Shown here piece by piece: positions 18,624 to 26,074 of a stretch of DNA of 64,000 bases. Both the position numbers and the translations under genes were made by a program. Below the pieces are notes generated by a model. It was not told the DNA's origin. It was given only the letters and a program-made list of their open reading frames with translations, and did no database searches. How positions within the stretch are numbered: the first letter of the stretch is position 1; the number at the start of each line of letters is the position of its first letter. Location: the NCBI GenBank assembly GCA_000719105.1, contig JODX01000030.1, forward strand, positions 1 through 64,000, written 5' to 3'. This stretch comes from Streptomyces sclerotialus. GTDB taxonomy: Bacteria; Actinomycetota; Actinomycetes; Streptomycetales; Streptomycetaceae.

Positions 18624-19526
18624 ATGATCGAAGCGCGGCGGCTGCACATTCTCCGTGCGGTGGCCGACCACCGCACGGTCACGGCCGCTGCCGCCGCGCT
18701 CTATCTCACGCCCTCCGCCGTCTCCCAGCAGCTCACCGCGCTGGAGCAGGAGACCGGCCACCGCCTGGTCGAGCGCGGCGCCAAGGGCGTACGGCTGACC
18801 GCGGCCGGCGAGATCCTGCTCGCCCACACCCACGCGGTCTTCGCCCAGCTCGAGCGCGCGGAGGCGGAACTGGCGGCGTACGCGACCGGCTCGGCCGGCA
18901 CCGTCACCGTCGCCTCCTTCGCCACCGGCATCGGCGAGGTCGTCGCCCCGGCGCTGGCCCGCCTCGCCGGCACGGCCCCCGGCATCCGCGTCCGGGTCCG
19001 GGACGCCGAGGGCGACGCCAGCCTGCCGATGGTGCTCGACCGGCAGGTCGACGTCGCGGTCGCCGTCGAGTACCGGGGCGCCCCGGACGCCGACGACCCC
19101 CGCCTCACCCACGTCCCGCTGTACGCCGAGCCCTTCGACGCCGTCGTCCCCGTGGGCCACCGGCTGGCCGACGCCGGCGAGGTGCCGCTCGCGGAGCTGG
19201 CCAAGGACCCGTGGATCGGCCCCTACCCCGGCAACCCCTGTCACGACGTGGTGGTGCTGGCCTGCGAGGCCGCGGGCTTCCAGCCGTCCCTGGAGCACTC
19301 CTCGGACGACTTCCGCGCGGTCGTGGCCCTCGCGTCCGCCGACGCGGGCGTCGCCCTCGTGCCACGCTCGGCCCTGCGCGGCATGGACCTCACGGGCGTC
19401 GTCGTACGCCCCGTCGACGGCACCGCCCCCACCCGCCGGGTCTTCGCGGCCGTGCGCCGGGGCGCGGAAGGGCATCCGCTGATCCGCCCGGTACTGGAGG
19501 CACTGCGCGCGGCGGCACGGGTCTGA
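18624..19526 (+). CDS. LysR-family transcriptional regulator
   Basis: 300 aa. N-terminal winged helix (residues 1-62: RTVTAAAAALYLTPSAVSQQLTALEQETG) and a periplasmic-binding-like effector domain from ~90. It lies 58 bp after kbl in the same direction, so it may control threonine degradation, which is an inference from position. The sequence GCGATAATCGTTCGC just before the ATG is an imperfect palindrome that could be its own operator; there is no Shine-Dalgarno, so the mRNA may be leaderless. Confidence 0.9.
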   Translation: MIEARRLHILRAVADHRTVTAAAAALYLTPSAVSQQLTALEQETGHRLVERGAKGVRLTAAGEILLAHTHAVFAQLERAEAELAAYATGSAGTVTVASFATGIGEVVAPALARLAGTAPGIRVRVRDAEGDASLPMVLDRQVDVAVAVEYRGAPDADDPRLTHVPLYAEPFDAVVPVGHRLADAGEVPLAELAKDPWIGPYPGNPCHDVVVLACEAAGFQPSLEHSSDDFRAVVALASADAGVALVPRSALRGMDLTGVVVRPVDGTAPTRRVFAAVRRGAEGHPLIRPVLEALRAAARV

Positions 19527-19583
19527 GGCGCGCCGGCTCACCACGAGCCGCCCCTGACCGCCCTCCCTGGGCGTGTCGCATGC

Positions 19584-19596
19584 GGGATAACATCCC
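19584..19596 (+). promoter_or_regulatory. Palindrome GGGAT-AAC-ATCCC before the second XRE-cupin gene
   Basis: Five-bp arms around AAC, four bases before ATG 19601, with CGCATGCG just upstream (19578-19585). Likely operator or -10 region for the following regulator; inferred from position only. Confidence 0.35.
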
Positions 19597-19600
19597 TGAT

Positions 19601-20197
19601 ATGAAACGTGTTGATGGTGAGGCCAGTGCCGGGTCCGTCCCGGACTCCGTCGACCGCCGGCTCGGGGCGCGCCTGGCCGAGCTGCGGGCCGAACGCGGCT
19701 GGTCCCTGGGCGAGCTGGCGGGGCGCAGCGGGGTGAGCCGGTCGACCCTGTCGCGGGCCGAGCGGGCGGAGATCAGCCCCACGGCCGCTCTGCTGAACCG
19801 GCTCTGCGCCGTCTACGGGCGGACCATGTCCCAGCTCCTGGCCGAGGTCGAGGCCGAGCCCGTCACGGTCGTCCGCGCGGCCGGGCAGCCGATGTGGGAG
19901 GACAGGGCGTCCGGGTTCGTACGGCGCTCCGTGTCGCCGCCGCACACCGGACTCCGCGGCGAACTGGTCGAGGGGCGGCTCGCGGCGGGCGCCGACATCG
20001 CGTACGACCGCCCGCCCGTGCCCGGCCTCGAACAGCACATCTGGGTCCTCGAGGGAACCCTCCGCTTCACGGCCCAGGACGTCGAGCACCGGCTGGACGC
20101 CGGGGACTGCCTGCGGCTGCGGGTGTGGGGGCCGACGCGGTTCCGCTGCCCCGGGCCCGACGCCGCGCGGTACGCGCTGGTGGTGGTGCTGCCGTGA
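19601..20197 (+). CDS. XRE-family regulator with cupin domain
   Basis: 198 aa from ATG 19601 (alternative ATG 19580 would engulf the palindrome). HTH at ~20-75 (WSLGELAGRSGVSRSTLSRAER) and cupin at ~120-190 (PGLEQHIWVLEGTLRF, LDAGDCLRLR). Same architecture as the regulator at 3729 but clearly a different paralogue. Its stop overlaps the GNAT gene as GTGA, so the two are co-translated. Confidence 0.85.
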   Translation: MKRVDGEASAGSVPDSVDRRLGARLAELRAERGWSLGELAGRSGVSRSTLSRAERAEISPTAALLNRLCAVYGRTMSQLLAEVEAEPVTVVRAAGQPMWEDRASGFVRRSVSPPHTGLRGELVEGRLAAGADIAYDRPPVPGLEQHIWVLEGTLRFTAQDVEHRLDAGDCLRLRVWGPTRFRCPGPDAARYALVVVLP

Positions 20198-20784
20198 CGA
20201 CGGCGATCTCCCGGCTCGAACCGGCCGAAGTACTCGCGCACGCCGGGGAGTTGGCGGTGCTGCTGACCGACACCGTGGCCGGCGGGGCCTCCGTCGGCTT
20301 CCTCGCCCCGCTGGACCGGGCGGAGGCCGTCGCCTGGTGGAAGGCGCGCGCGGACGCGGTGGCCGCGGGCGCGCTCGACGTGTGGGCGGCGCGGGACGGG
20401 CGGGACCGCGTGCTCGGCACCGTGAGCCTCGCCCTCCCGGACAAGCCCAACAGCCGCCACCGCGCCGAGCTCGTCAAGCTCATGGTGCATCGCGACGCCC
20501 GCGGCCGCGGTCTCGGGCGCGCCCTGCTGACGGCCGCCGAACGCGCGGCCGCGGCCGCCGGGGTCACCCTGCTCCACCTGGACACCGAGACGGACAGTCC
20601 GGCGGAGTCGCTGTACCGCTCGGCGGGCTGGATCCGCGTGGGCGAGATCCCGGACTACGCGGCGGACCCGGCCGGGGCGCTGCGCCCCACGTCGATCTAC
20701 TACAAGCGGGTGGCGGGGAGGCGGACGGCGCCCTCCCGCACTGATCGCCGAGGTGCCGGACCTCGCGAAGGCCGTTGTCAGTGA
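20194..20784 (+). CDS. GNAT-family N-acetyltransferase
   Basis: 196 aa from GTG 20194. Acetyl-CoA binding loop of motif A is visible as MVHRDARGRGLGRALL (V-x-x-x-x-R/Q-x-x-G-x-G/A form), with LVKLMV before it and SLYRSAGW after it, as in many small GNATs. Acceptor unknown. Translational coupling to an XRE-cupin regulator suggests a self-contained resistance or modification unit. Confidence 0.88.
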   Translation: MTTAISRLEPAEVLAHAGELAVLLTDTVAGGASVGFLAPLDRAEAVAWWKARADAVAAGALDVWAARDGRDRVLGTVSLALPDKPNSRHRAELVKLMVHRDARGRGLGRALLTAAERAAAAAGVTLLHLDTETDSPAESLYRSAGWIRVGEIPDYAADPAGALRPTSIYYKRVAGRRTAPSRTDRRGAGPREGRCQ

Positions 20785-20804
20785 CGCCCGTTACGGTGCC
20801 TCCC

Positions 20805-21164
20805 ATGCCGGACGCCGAAGACGTACGCCGTATCGCCCTGTCCCTGCCGGACACCACGGAGAAGATCGCCTGGAGCATGCCCACGTTCCGGGTCGCGGGC
20901 AAGATGTTCGCCACGCTGCCCGAGGAGGAGACCTCCGTCGCGGTCCGCTGCCCGAAGGACGAGCGCGAGGAACTCGTCCTGGCGGAGCCCGCCAAGTTCT
21001 GGGTCGCCGAGCACGAGGCGTACTCCGCCTGGGTGCGGGTCCGGCTGGCCGCGCTGGACGACGAGACGGAACTGCGCGACATCCTCGCCGACTCCTGGCG
21101 CCAGGCGGCCCCGCCCCGGCTGCTGGAGTCGTATCCGCGGCTGGGGCTCCACGTGGCCGAATGA
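20805..21164 (+). CDS. MmcQ/YjbR-family protein
   Basis: 119 aa from ATG 20805 (a GTG at 20775 would add ten unlikely residues). Contains the family pattern VRRIALSLPDTTEK, W.MPTFRVAGKMFATL and the C-terminal W-rich region. MmcQ/YjbR proteins have a CyaY-like fold and are listed as DNA-binding, but their role is unknown. It overlaps no neighbour and precedes the tRNA-Pro gene. Confidence 0.8.
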   Translation: MPDAEDVRRIALSLPDTTEKIAWSMPTFRVAGKMFATLPEEETSVAVRCPKDEREELVLAEPAKFWVAEHEAYSAWVRVRLAALDDETELRDILADSWRQAAPPRLLESYPRLGLHVAE

Positions 21165-21270
21165 GGGGGCGGACAGGCTCCGCGTACAAACGGGTGCGCG
21201 ATCACCGCCCGGAGTGCGGTATTGTTTCCGTGCACGTTCGGCCAGGGGAAACCCCAGGTCAGACGGACAC

Positions 21271-21344
<74 letters not shown>

Positions 21345-21361
21345 CGGTGTGATCGCGATGC

Positions 21362-21385
21362 AGGGGCCGTTCTCGAACGGCCCCT
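21362..21385 (+). terminator. Terminator of tRNA-Pro copy 1
   Basis: Ten-bp perfect stem (AGGGGCCGTT / AACGGCCCCT) with CTCG loop. Nearly the same hairpin follows copy 2. From here to 21644 (about 260 bp) I see no gene. Confidence 0.75.
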
Positions 21386-21644
21386 CACGCGTTTCCGGAA
21401 GCGGTCGGGGAGCGTTCGGATGCGCCTGACACTTTCTCCGGCCTGCGGTGACGACTGCCCGAGGCCCTCGCGGGCGCCTTCGAGTGTGCGCAGACCGACC
21501 ACACCTTCGGGGTATATGTACATGATTCACCCTTGAACACGGTACGTATCCATGCGGATACGCAGCGGGGTCCTTCCTGGGTGGTCCCCGTGCGCGACGG
21601 CCGCTCACCGAGAAGGTGCCGCGCGCTGGACATGGGGGGAAGCC

Positions 21645-21764
21645 ATGAGCCGCGACAGGATCGCAGTCATCGGCATGGGCTGCCGCTTTCCGGGCGAGGC
21701 GTCCTGCCACCGGGTCGGACCGGGGAACCGGCCGGGCGGCGGCGCCGGAACGACCGCCCCGTGA
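21645..21764 (+). pseudogene. Remnant of a type I polyketide synthase start
   Basis: ATG 21645 has a ribosome site (GGGGGGAA). The first ~18 residues, MSRDRIAVIGMGCRFPGE, match the N-terminal start of a ketosynthase domain, which in type I PKS continues for thousands of residues. After GEAS the frame changes character (CHRVGPGNRPGGG) and stops at 39 aa. The likeliest reading is a deletion that removed nearly the whole PKS gene and left its translation start. The adjoining P450 may be the surviving tailoring gene of the lost cluster. Confidence 0.65.
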
Positions 21765-21826
21765 TGCCGCCGGGAACCAGCCCCGGCCATCACCCCCGAC
21801 CGTCCGACCCGAAAGGCCGGTATCCC

Positions 21827-23158
21827 ATGCAGTCACCTTCATCCTCGCACGAGCCGCTCGCCTATCCCTTCCCGTCCGGTCCGGGACTCGCGTTCGACCC
21901 GGTCTACGCCGAACTGCGCGACCGACCGCTCGCCCGGGTGCGGTTGGCCTACGGAGAGGATGCCTGGCTGGCCACCCGGTACGCCGACGTGAAGACGGTG
22001 ATGTCGGACCCTCGTTTCCGTGTCGCCAGGCCCGTGAGCTGTGACCGGCCTCGGATGCGTCCCCCGGCCCGTGTGATCAGCGGGTTGTTCTTCCTGGATC
22101 CGCCCGAGCACACGAGGGTGCGCAGCCTGGTGGCAAAGGAGCTCAGCGCGCGCCGGGTCGAGCGCCTGCGCGACAAGGCCTGCCGGCTCGCCGACGAGCT
22201 GCTCGACCGTGTCGTGGAGGAGGGCTCGCCCGTCGATCTGGTGAAGCGGTTCGCCCGCCCCTTCGCGCAGACGATGCTGTGCGGACTGCTCGGAGTGCCC
22301 GACGAGGACCACCACCGCTTCTGGAACTGGGCGGAGGCCGCGCTGTCCGGCACGGCGACGGACGACGAGCTCGACACACAGGCGGAGGAGTTCCTCTCCT
22401 ACGTGGCAGGACTGTTCGAACTCCGTCGCAGGGAACCGCGCGAGGACCTCTTCACCTGCGTCGTGCGAGGCCGGGAGGCGGACAGCCGGGTCACGGAGGA
22501 GGACATGTTCGCGCTGGCCAATGACCTCCTCGTCGCCGGGCTCCTGACCGTCGGCCACCAGATCGCGGGCTTCCTCCACCAGTTGCTGCTGCACCCCGCG
22601 GAACTGCGGCGGTTGCGCGCCCGGCCGCAACTGATTCCCACGGCCGTCGAAGAACTGCTGCGGTACGTGCCGCTCTTCAACTCTCTGCCGCCTCGCTACG
22701 CCACCGAGGACATCGAGCTGGGCGGTGCGCTCGTCCGGGCCGGCGAACCCGTGCTGGTCGCCACAGCGGCCGCGAACAGGGACCCGGCCGCCTTCTCCGA
22801 CGCCGACGCCCTGCGCCTCGACCGGTCGGGATCCCCACACCTCGGACTCGGGCACGGAACGCACTACTGTCTCGGGGCTCACCTGGCACGTATGGAGCTG
22901 CAAGTGGCCCTGGAGACGGTGCTGAGACGTCTGCCCGGGCTGAGGCTCGCCATCCCCGACGAGGAACTGCACTGGAAGACGGGAGGTATGGTCCTCGGCC
23001 TCCACGCGCTGCCCGTGGCGTTCGACCGCGGCACGGACGCGCCCGGTGCCCGGGCCACCCCGGACACCGCGTCCCACTCGGCCTCCGGTGAGCAGCCGGG
23101 GGCGGAGGCAGGCTCCTCGTGCCCCCGCCACTCCGGTTCCTACCCACCGCACCCGTAG
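21827..23158 (+). CDS. Cytochrome P450
   Basis: 443 aa from ATG 21827. Typical class I bacterial P450: I-helix LLVAGLLTVGHQ keeps the AGxxT pattern, ExxR is EELLR, and heme Cys348 sits in GLGHGTHYCLGAHLARMEL. The Phe normally seven residues before the Cys region is Leu here (HLGLGHG). The last ~45 residues, from FDRGTDAPG on, are a disordered tail not seen in most family members. It needs ferredoxin and reductase from elsewhere. Proximity to the PKS remnant suggests a biosynthetic tailoring role. Confidence 0.92.
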   Translation: MQSPSSSHEPLAYPFPSGPGLAFDPVYAELRDRPLARVRLAYGEDAWLATRYADVKTVMSDPRFRVARPVSCDRPRMRPPARVISGLFFLDPPEHTRVRSLVAKELSARRVERLRDKACRLADELLDRVVEEGSPVDLVKRFARPFAQTMLCGLLGVPDEDHHRFWNWAEAALSGTATDDELDTQAEEFLSYVAGLFELRRREPREDLFTCVVRGREADSRVTEEDMFALANDLLVAGLLTVGHQIAGFLHQLLLHPAELRRLRARPQLIPTAVEELLRYVPLFNSLPPRYATEDIELGGALVRAGEPVLVATAAANRDPAAFSDADALRLDRSGSPHLGLGHGTHYCLGAHLARMELQVALETVLRRLPGLRLAIPDEELHWKTGGMVLGLHALPVAFDRGTDAPGARATPDTASHSASGEQPGAEAGSSCPRHSGSYPPHP

Positions 23159-23472
23159 ACCTGGTCCTGAACGCCGCCACGTGCGGCAGGCCGATGCCGT
23201 CATGCGACCGGAGTCGCTCGCCCCCACCCGCAGGCTCGGGCCCGGTCGGCGGACTCCGACTCCGCCTCGCACGCACGGGACAGGGGACGGAGGCCGGTCC
23301 GGTGAGCCCCGCCACCGGTCATGGGAGCCTGCGTGCAGCGGTCACGGGGCCGCCGCTTCCGGCGTACCGGTATGTGAGACGGCGTGCGGAGAAGCGGCGG
23401 AGCGCCCTTGACGCCGGAGGGACGGGCGATCGACACTCCAGGACGGGAACCCTAGTGAATCGGTAGGGAAAC
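23159..23472. other. Intergenic region with candidate promoter of the leader peptide
   Basis: No convincing gene. TTGACG at 23408-23413 could be a -35. CCCTA (23450-23454) and TAGGG (23464-23468) form an inverted repeat separated by 9 bp, just before the leader ORF start. Confidence 0.35.
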
Positions 23473-23625
23473 ATGGGAAGTCCGGGGTGGGCCGCCGAAG
23501 GCACGGTCGGCGCAGGCCGGCTGCCACTCCTGCTGACCTCCCGGCGCCACATCGATCTGCTGAGGGTCTGCAGCGCGGCGCATTCCCCGTGCGGCGACGA
23601 GACCGCCGTGGTGGCGGGCGCCTGA
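23473..23625 (+). CDS. Putative cysteine-type regulatory leader peptide
   Basis: 50-codon ORF, ATG 23473, with TAGGGA 4 bp before it. Its middle reads LLLTSRRHIDLLRVCSAA, matching from memory the actinobacterial leader-peptide family (pattern TRRHxDLxRVxSxxC) found before sulfur and cysteine genes. It carries two Cys codons (residues 37?-44 region: VCSAA and PCGDE). Such leaders act by ribosome stalling when charged tRNA-Cys is scarce. A pyrimidine-rich spacer of 165 bp separates it from a thiol-dependent reductase-like gene. The exact start may be further downstream. Regulation is inferred. Confidence 0.6.
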   Translation: MGSPGWAAEGTVGAGRLPLLLTSRRHIDLLRVCSAAHSPCGDETAVVAGA

Positions 23626-23686
23626 GACCGGGCCCGCCCGCCCGACAGTGACTCCGGGGCTCCCGGTGTCCCACGTTCTGGACAGT

Positions 23687-23724
23687 TCCCTCTCTTCAGA
23701 TCCCTCTCTTCAGTTCCCTTTCTT
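23687..23724 (+). repeat. Direct pyrimidine repeats between leader peptide and structural gene
   Basis: TCCCTCTCTTCAG occurs at 23687-23699 and 23701-23713, and a partial copy follows to 23724. The C/T-rich, G-poor strand would be unstructured RNA and could be a Rho-loading site exposed or hidden by leader translation. Confidence 0.5.
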
Positions 23725-23790
23725 CTCCGGCGCCCGGTGCCCGCGCAGTCGTCGCCCCGTGCCCGTGACCGAGCCCTCCCAGGGAGACGT

Positions 23791-24672
23791 ATGTACGCCA
23801 TGTCCCCGGCCGTCGTGCCCGCCGTGCCCTCCTTCCGCAGCAGGATCGGAGGTGACGCGCGCAGCGGCTACTACGCCGTGCCGCACCGCTACCGGCTGTA
23901 CCTCTCACCGTCCTGTCCGGACTGTCTGGAGATAGCCGTCACGCACGGTCTGCTCGGCCTGGAGGACACCCTCCGGGTGACGACGCTGCCCGCCGTGCCG
24001 GACGAGCCGGACGGGGGACACTCGGCGCTGCGTCCGCTGTACGAGGCCAGCTCGCACCAGCACACCGGGCCGGCCGTGGCGCCGGTGCTCAGCGACGGCT
24101 GGACCGGACGGATCGTCAGCACGCACGCCCCCGACATCCTGCGGGACCTGGCCCGAAGGTTCGGCGGACGGGGCCACGACCTGCACCCGTACGGCGCCGA
24201 CGAGGAGATCCGGACCGTCGACCGGCTCTGCGACGACGTCGTCGCGTCCGCGCGGCGTGCGGGGGAGCCCGGTGCGGATCCGGCGGCGCGCGAGGCGGCG
24301 CCGGCCGGGCTGCGGGCCGCGCTGGGTGTCCTGGAGGGCCGGCTCGCCGCCCGGGAGTACGTGCTCGGTGACCGGCCGACCGCCGCCGATGTGCGGTTGT
24401 GGGTGACGCTGGTGCGGCTGGACGTCGTGCACGTTCCGCATCTGGACGCGGCCGCGGTGCGGGAGGTCGCCGGTCATCCGCATCTGTGGGCGTACGCCCG
24501 CCGGCTGGCGGCGCTGCCCGCCTTCGGCTCCCGTCTGGATCCGGACGGCATGGCGCGCCGGTACCACGCGCGCTGCCGGTGCGGGGCGGAGACGGGTGGT
24601 GCGGCCGTCCCCGTACGCATCGTGGACTGGGCGGCGTACGTGTCCGTGCGGGCACCCGAGCGGGTGCGGTGA
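23791..24672 (+). CDS. Glutathionyl-hydroquinone-reductase-like (Xi-class GST) protein
   Basis: 293 aa from ATG 23791, AGGGAG upstream. N-terminal thioredoxin fold has YRLYLSPSCPDCLEIAVTHGLLGLED, where Cys42 takes the place of the catalytic Cys of the family CPW motif but forms a CPDC pair. The GST C-terminal helical domain follows (ILRDLARRF, LDVVHVPHLDAA). Typical members have ~310-330 aa and use glutathione; Streptomyces uses mycothiol, so the thiol partner is probably different. Extra Cys near the end (RCRCGAE) may form a second redox or metal site. Upstream cysteine-type leader peptide fits a link to thiol supply. Confidence 0.7.
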   Translation: MYAMSPAVVPAVPSFRSRIGGDARSGYYAVPHRYRLYLSPSCPDCLEIAVTHGLLGLEDTLRVTTLPAVPDEPDGGHSALRPLYEASSHQHTGPAVAPVLSDGWTGRIVSTHAPDILRDLARRFGGRGHDLHPYGADEEIRTVDRLCDDVVASARRAGEPGADPAAREAAPAGLRAALGVLEGRLAAREYVLGDRPTAADVRLWVTLVRLDVVHVPHLDAAAVREVAGHPHLWAYARRLAALPAFGSRLDPDGMARRYHARCRCGAETGGAAVPVRIVDWAAYVSVRAPERVR

Positions 24673-24703
24673 GCCCCGCCCCCGCGCCGGTCCGGGACGC
24701 CGG

Positions 24704-24738
24704 ACGGGCGCGGGCGCCGGAGTGACGCCCGCGCCCGT
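24704..24738. terminator. Bidirectional terminator between convergent genes
   Basis: Thirteen-bp stem (24704-24716 with 24726-24738), 9-nt loop, lying between the GST-like gene and the minus-strand NUDIX-like gene. Confidence 0.7.
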
Positions 24739-24754
24739 TCGAAGCGGGACAGGA

Positions 24755-24792
24755 GGCGGGGCAAGGGGCGGGGCAAGGGGCGGGGCAAGGGG
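24755..24792. repeat. Tandem 12-bp repeat, about three copies
   Basis: Unit GGCGGGGCAAGG repeated roughly three times in the gap between convergent genes. No function evident. Confidence 0.7.
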
Positions 24793-24815
24793 TGGCCGCT
24801 GTGGAACGGCCCCCG

Positions 24816-25352
24816 TCAGGACAGGCAGCCGACGTGCGCGAGCGCCTGCTTGAGGACGACGCCCTGGCCGCCCGGCATCTCGCTCTGGACCACCTCCGAG
24901 GCGGCCTCCTGCGGGCTGAACCAGACCAGGTCCAGGGCGTCCTGCCGGGGGCGGCAGTCGCCGGTCACCGGGACGATGTAGGCGAGGGCCACCGCGTGCT
25001 GGCGAGGGTCGTGGAACGGCGTGATGCCCAGGGTCGGGAAGTACTCGGCGACCGTGAACGGCTGGAGGGAGGACGGCACCCGCGGCAGCGCCACCGGTCC
25101 GAGGTCCTTCTCCAGATGACGCAGCAGGGCGTCGCGGACCCGCTCGTGGTGCAGCACCCGGCCGGAGACGAGCGTGCGGCTGACCGTGCCGTCCGGCCCG
25201 ATGCGCAGCAGCAGGCCGACGCTGGTGACTTCGCCGCTGTCGTCGACGCGTACCGGAACGGCCTCGACGTACAGGATCGGCATGTGAGCGCGTGCCGACT
25301 CGAGGTCGTCCGGACTCAACCAGCCGGGCGTGGTTTCGGTCATGTCAGACAT
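24816..25352 (-). CDS. NUDIX-related protein, DUF4916 family
   Basis: 178 aa. Recognisable family core: GWLSPDDLESARAHMPILYVEAVPVRVD, GRVLHHERVRDALLRHLEKDLGPVALPRVP, PFTVAEYFPTLGITPFHDPRQHAVALAYIVPV, DALDLVWFSPQEA. The fold is NUDIX but the canonical NUDIX box (GX5EX7REUXEEXGU) is not intact: the helix reads VRDALLRHLEKDLG. Catalysis may therefore be lost or altered. Substrate unknown. ATG at 25352; a second at 25343 is possible. Confidence 0.75.
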   Translation of the reverse strand: MSDMTETTPGWLSPDDLESARAHMPILYVEAVPVRVDDSGEVTSVGLLLRIGPDGTVSRTLVSGRVLHHERVRDALLRHLEKDLGPVALPRVPSSLQPFTVAEYFPTLGITPFHDPRQHAVALAYIVPVTGDCRPRQDALDLVWFSPQEAASEVVQSEMPGGQGVVLKQALAHVGCLS

Positions 25353-25430
25353 TGAATGATCGTACTTTCATTGCGCTCGCTTTTTCCGCTCATCGCTCCA
25401 GGTCACATATGCCATTGTCCGGTCGGCCGG

Positions 25431-25481
25431 TCACTTCGCGTGGATGCGGTCCACCAGGATGTCGATGACCAGCGGAGTGCG
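25431..25481 (-). pseudogene. Last ~16 codons of a lost minus-strand gene
   Basis: On the minus strand RTPLVIDILVDRIHAK ends at TGA 25431-25433 and then breaks into sequence coding on the other strand. It looks like the C-terminus of a deleted gene that abuts the plus-strand remnant at 25472. Too short to name. Confidence 0.35.
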
Positions 25482-26008
25482 CCTTCGTGCTGTGGCAGGA
25501 CGGCGGGGACACCGGCGGCGGCGGGGACAACGACGGTTCGCTGGCCGTGTACGACACCAAGACGTACGAGGAGGCCGCCGAGCCCGCCGCTCTGCCGGGC
25601 AACCACGGCCAGTCGGGCCAGGCCGCCCTCGCGGTCGCCCCGAACGGCACCGCCGTCTACGTCACCAGCCCGGCCGAGGGCAGGATCACCGAGTTCGACC
25701 GGCGGATGTCCCCGAAGGTCACCCAGGCCCCCACGGACCGCTCGGCCGCGCCGGGTGACGAGGTCGCGTTCGTGGCGGCGGCCGAGGGTGCCCCGGAGCC
25801 CACCGTGCGCTGGCAGGTCAGCACGGACGGAGCCCAGACCTGGAAGGACATCGGGGGCGCGACGAAGGCCGCGTACTCCTTCACCGCGAAGACCGCCCAG
25901 GACGGCTACGCCTCCACCGGCACCACCGTCCTGACGCTGGCGTCGGTGGCCGCGCTGCTCACGGCGGCGGGCCGGCTGGCCTACCGCCGCGGTCGTCCCT
26001 CGGAGTGA
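25472..26008 (+). pseudogene. Remnant of a cell-surface beta-propeller/Ig-like protein
   Basis: The frame opens without a proper start (only GTG 25487 inside). It contains a propeller-like repeat (LAVAPNGTAVYVTSPAEGRITEFD, YVTN/NHL type) and an Ig-like domain (GDEVAFVAAAEGAPEPTVRWQVS). It then passes straight to a C-terminal membrane anchor (LASVAALLTAAGRLAYRRGRPSE). Normal members have several hundred more N-terminal residues and a longer Ig-to-anchor linker, so at least the 5' end is deleted. Third positions still look coding, so decay is recent. Confidence 0.6.
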
Positions 26009-26020
26009 GCAAGACACGGA

Positions 26021-26064
26021 ACGTGCTTTCCCCCGCGGGCGTACGCCCGCGGGGGAAAGCACGT
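26021..26064. terminator. 44-bp perfect palindrome, bidirectional terminator
   Basis: The whole of 26021-26064 is an exact inverted repeat centred at 26042/26043, in the 66-bp gap between convergent reading frames (25472 plus, 26075 minus). Confidence 0.75.
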
Positions 26065-26074
26065 TCTCCGCCCG

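Noticed and set aside
23119..23466. Plus-strand frame with VDLVLNAATCG, which recalls a PKS enoylreductase segment
   Set aside because: Too short and the following residues show no PKS pattern; overlaps the P450 tail.
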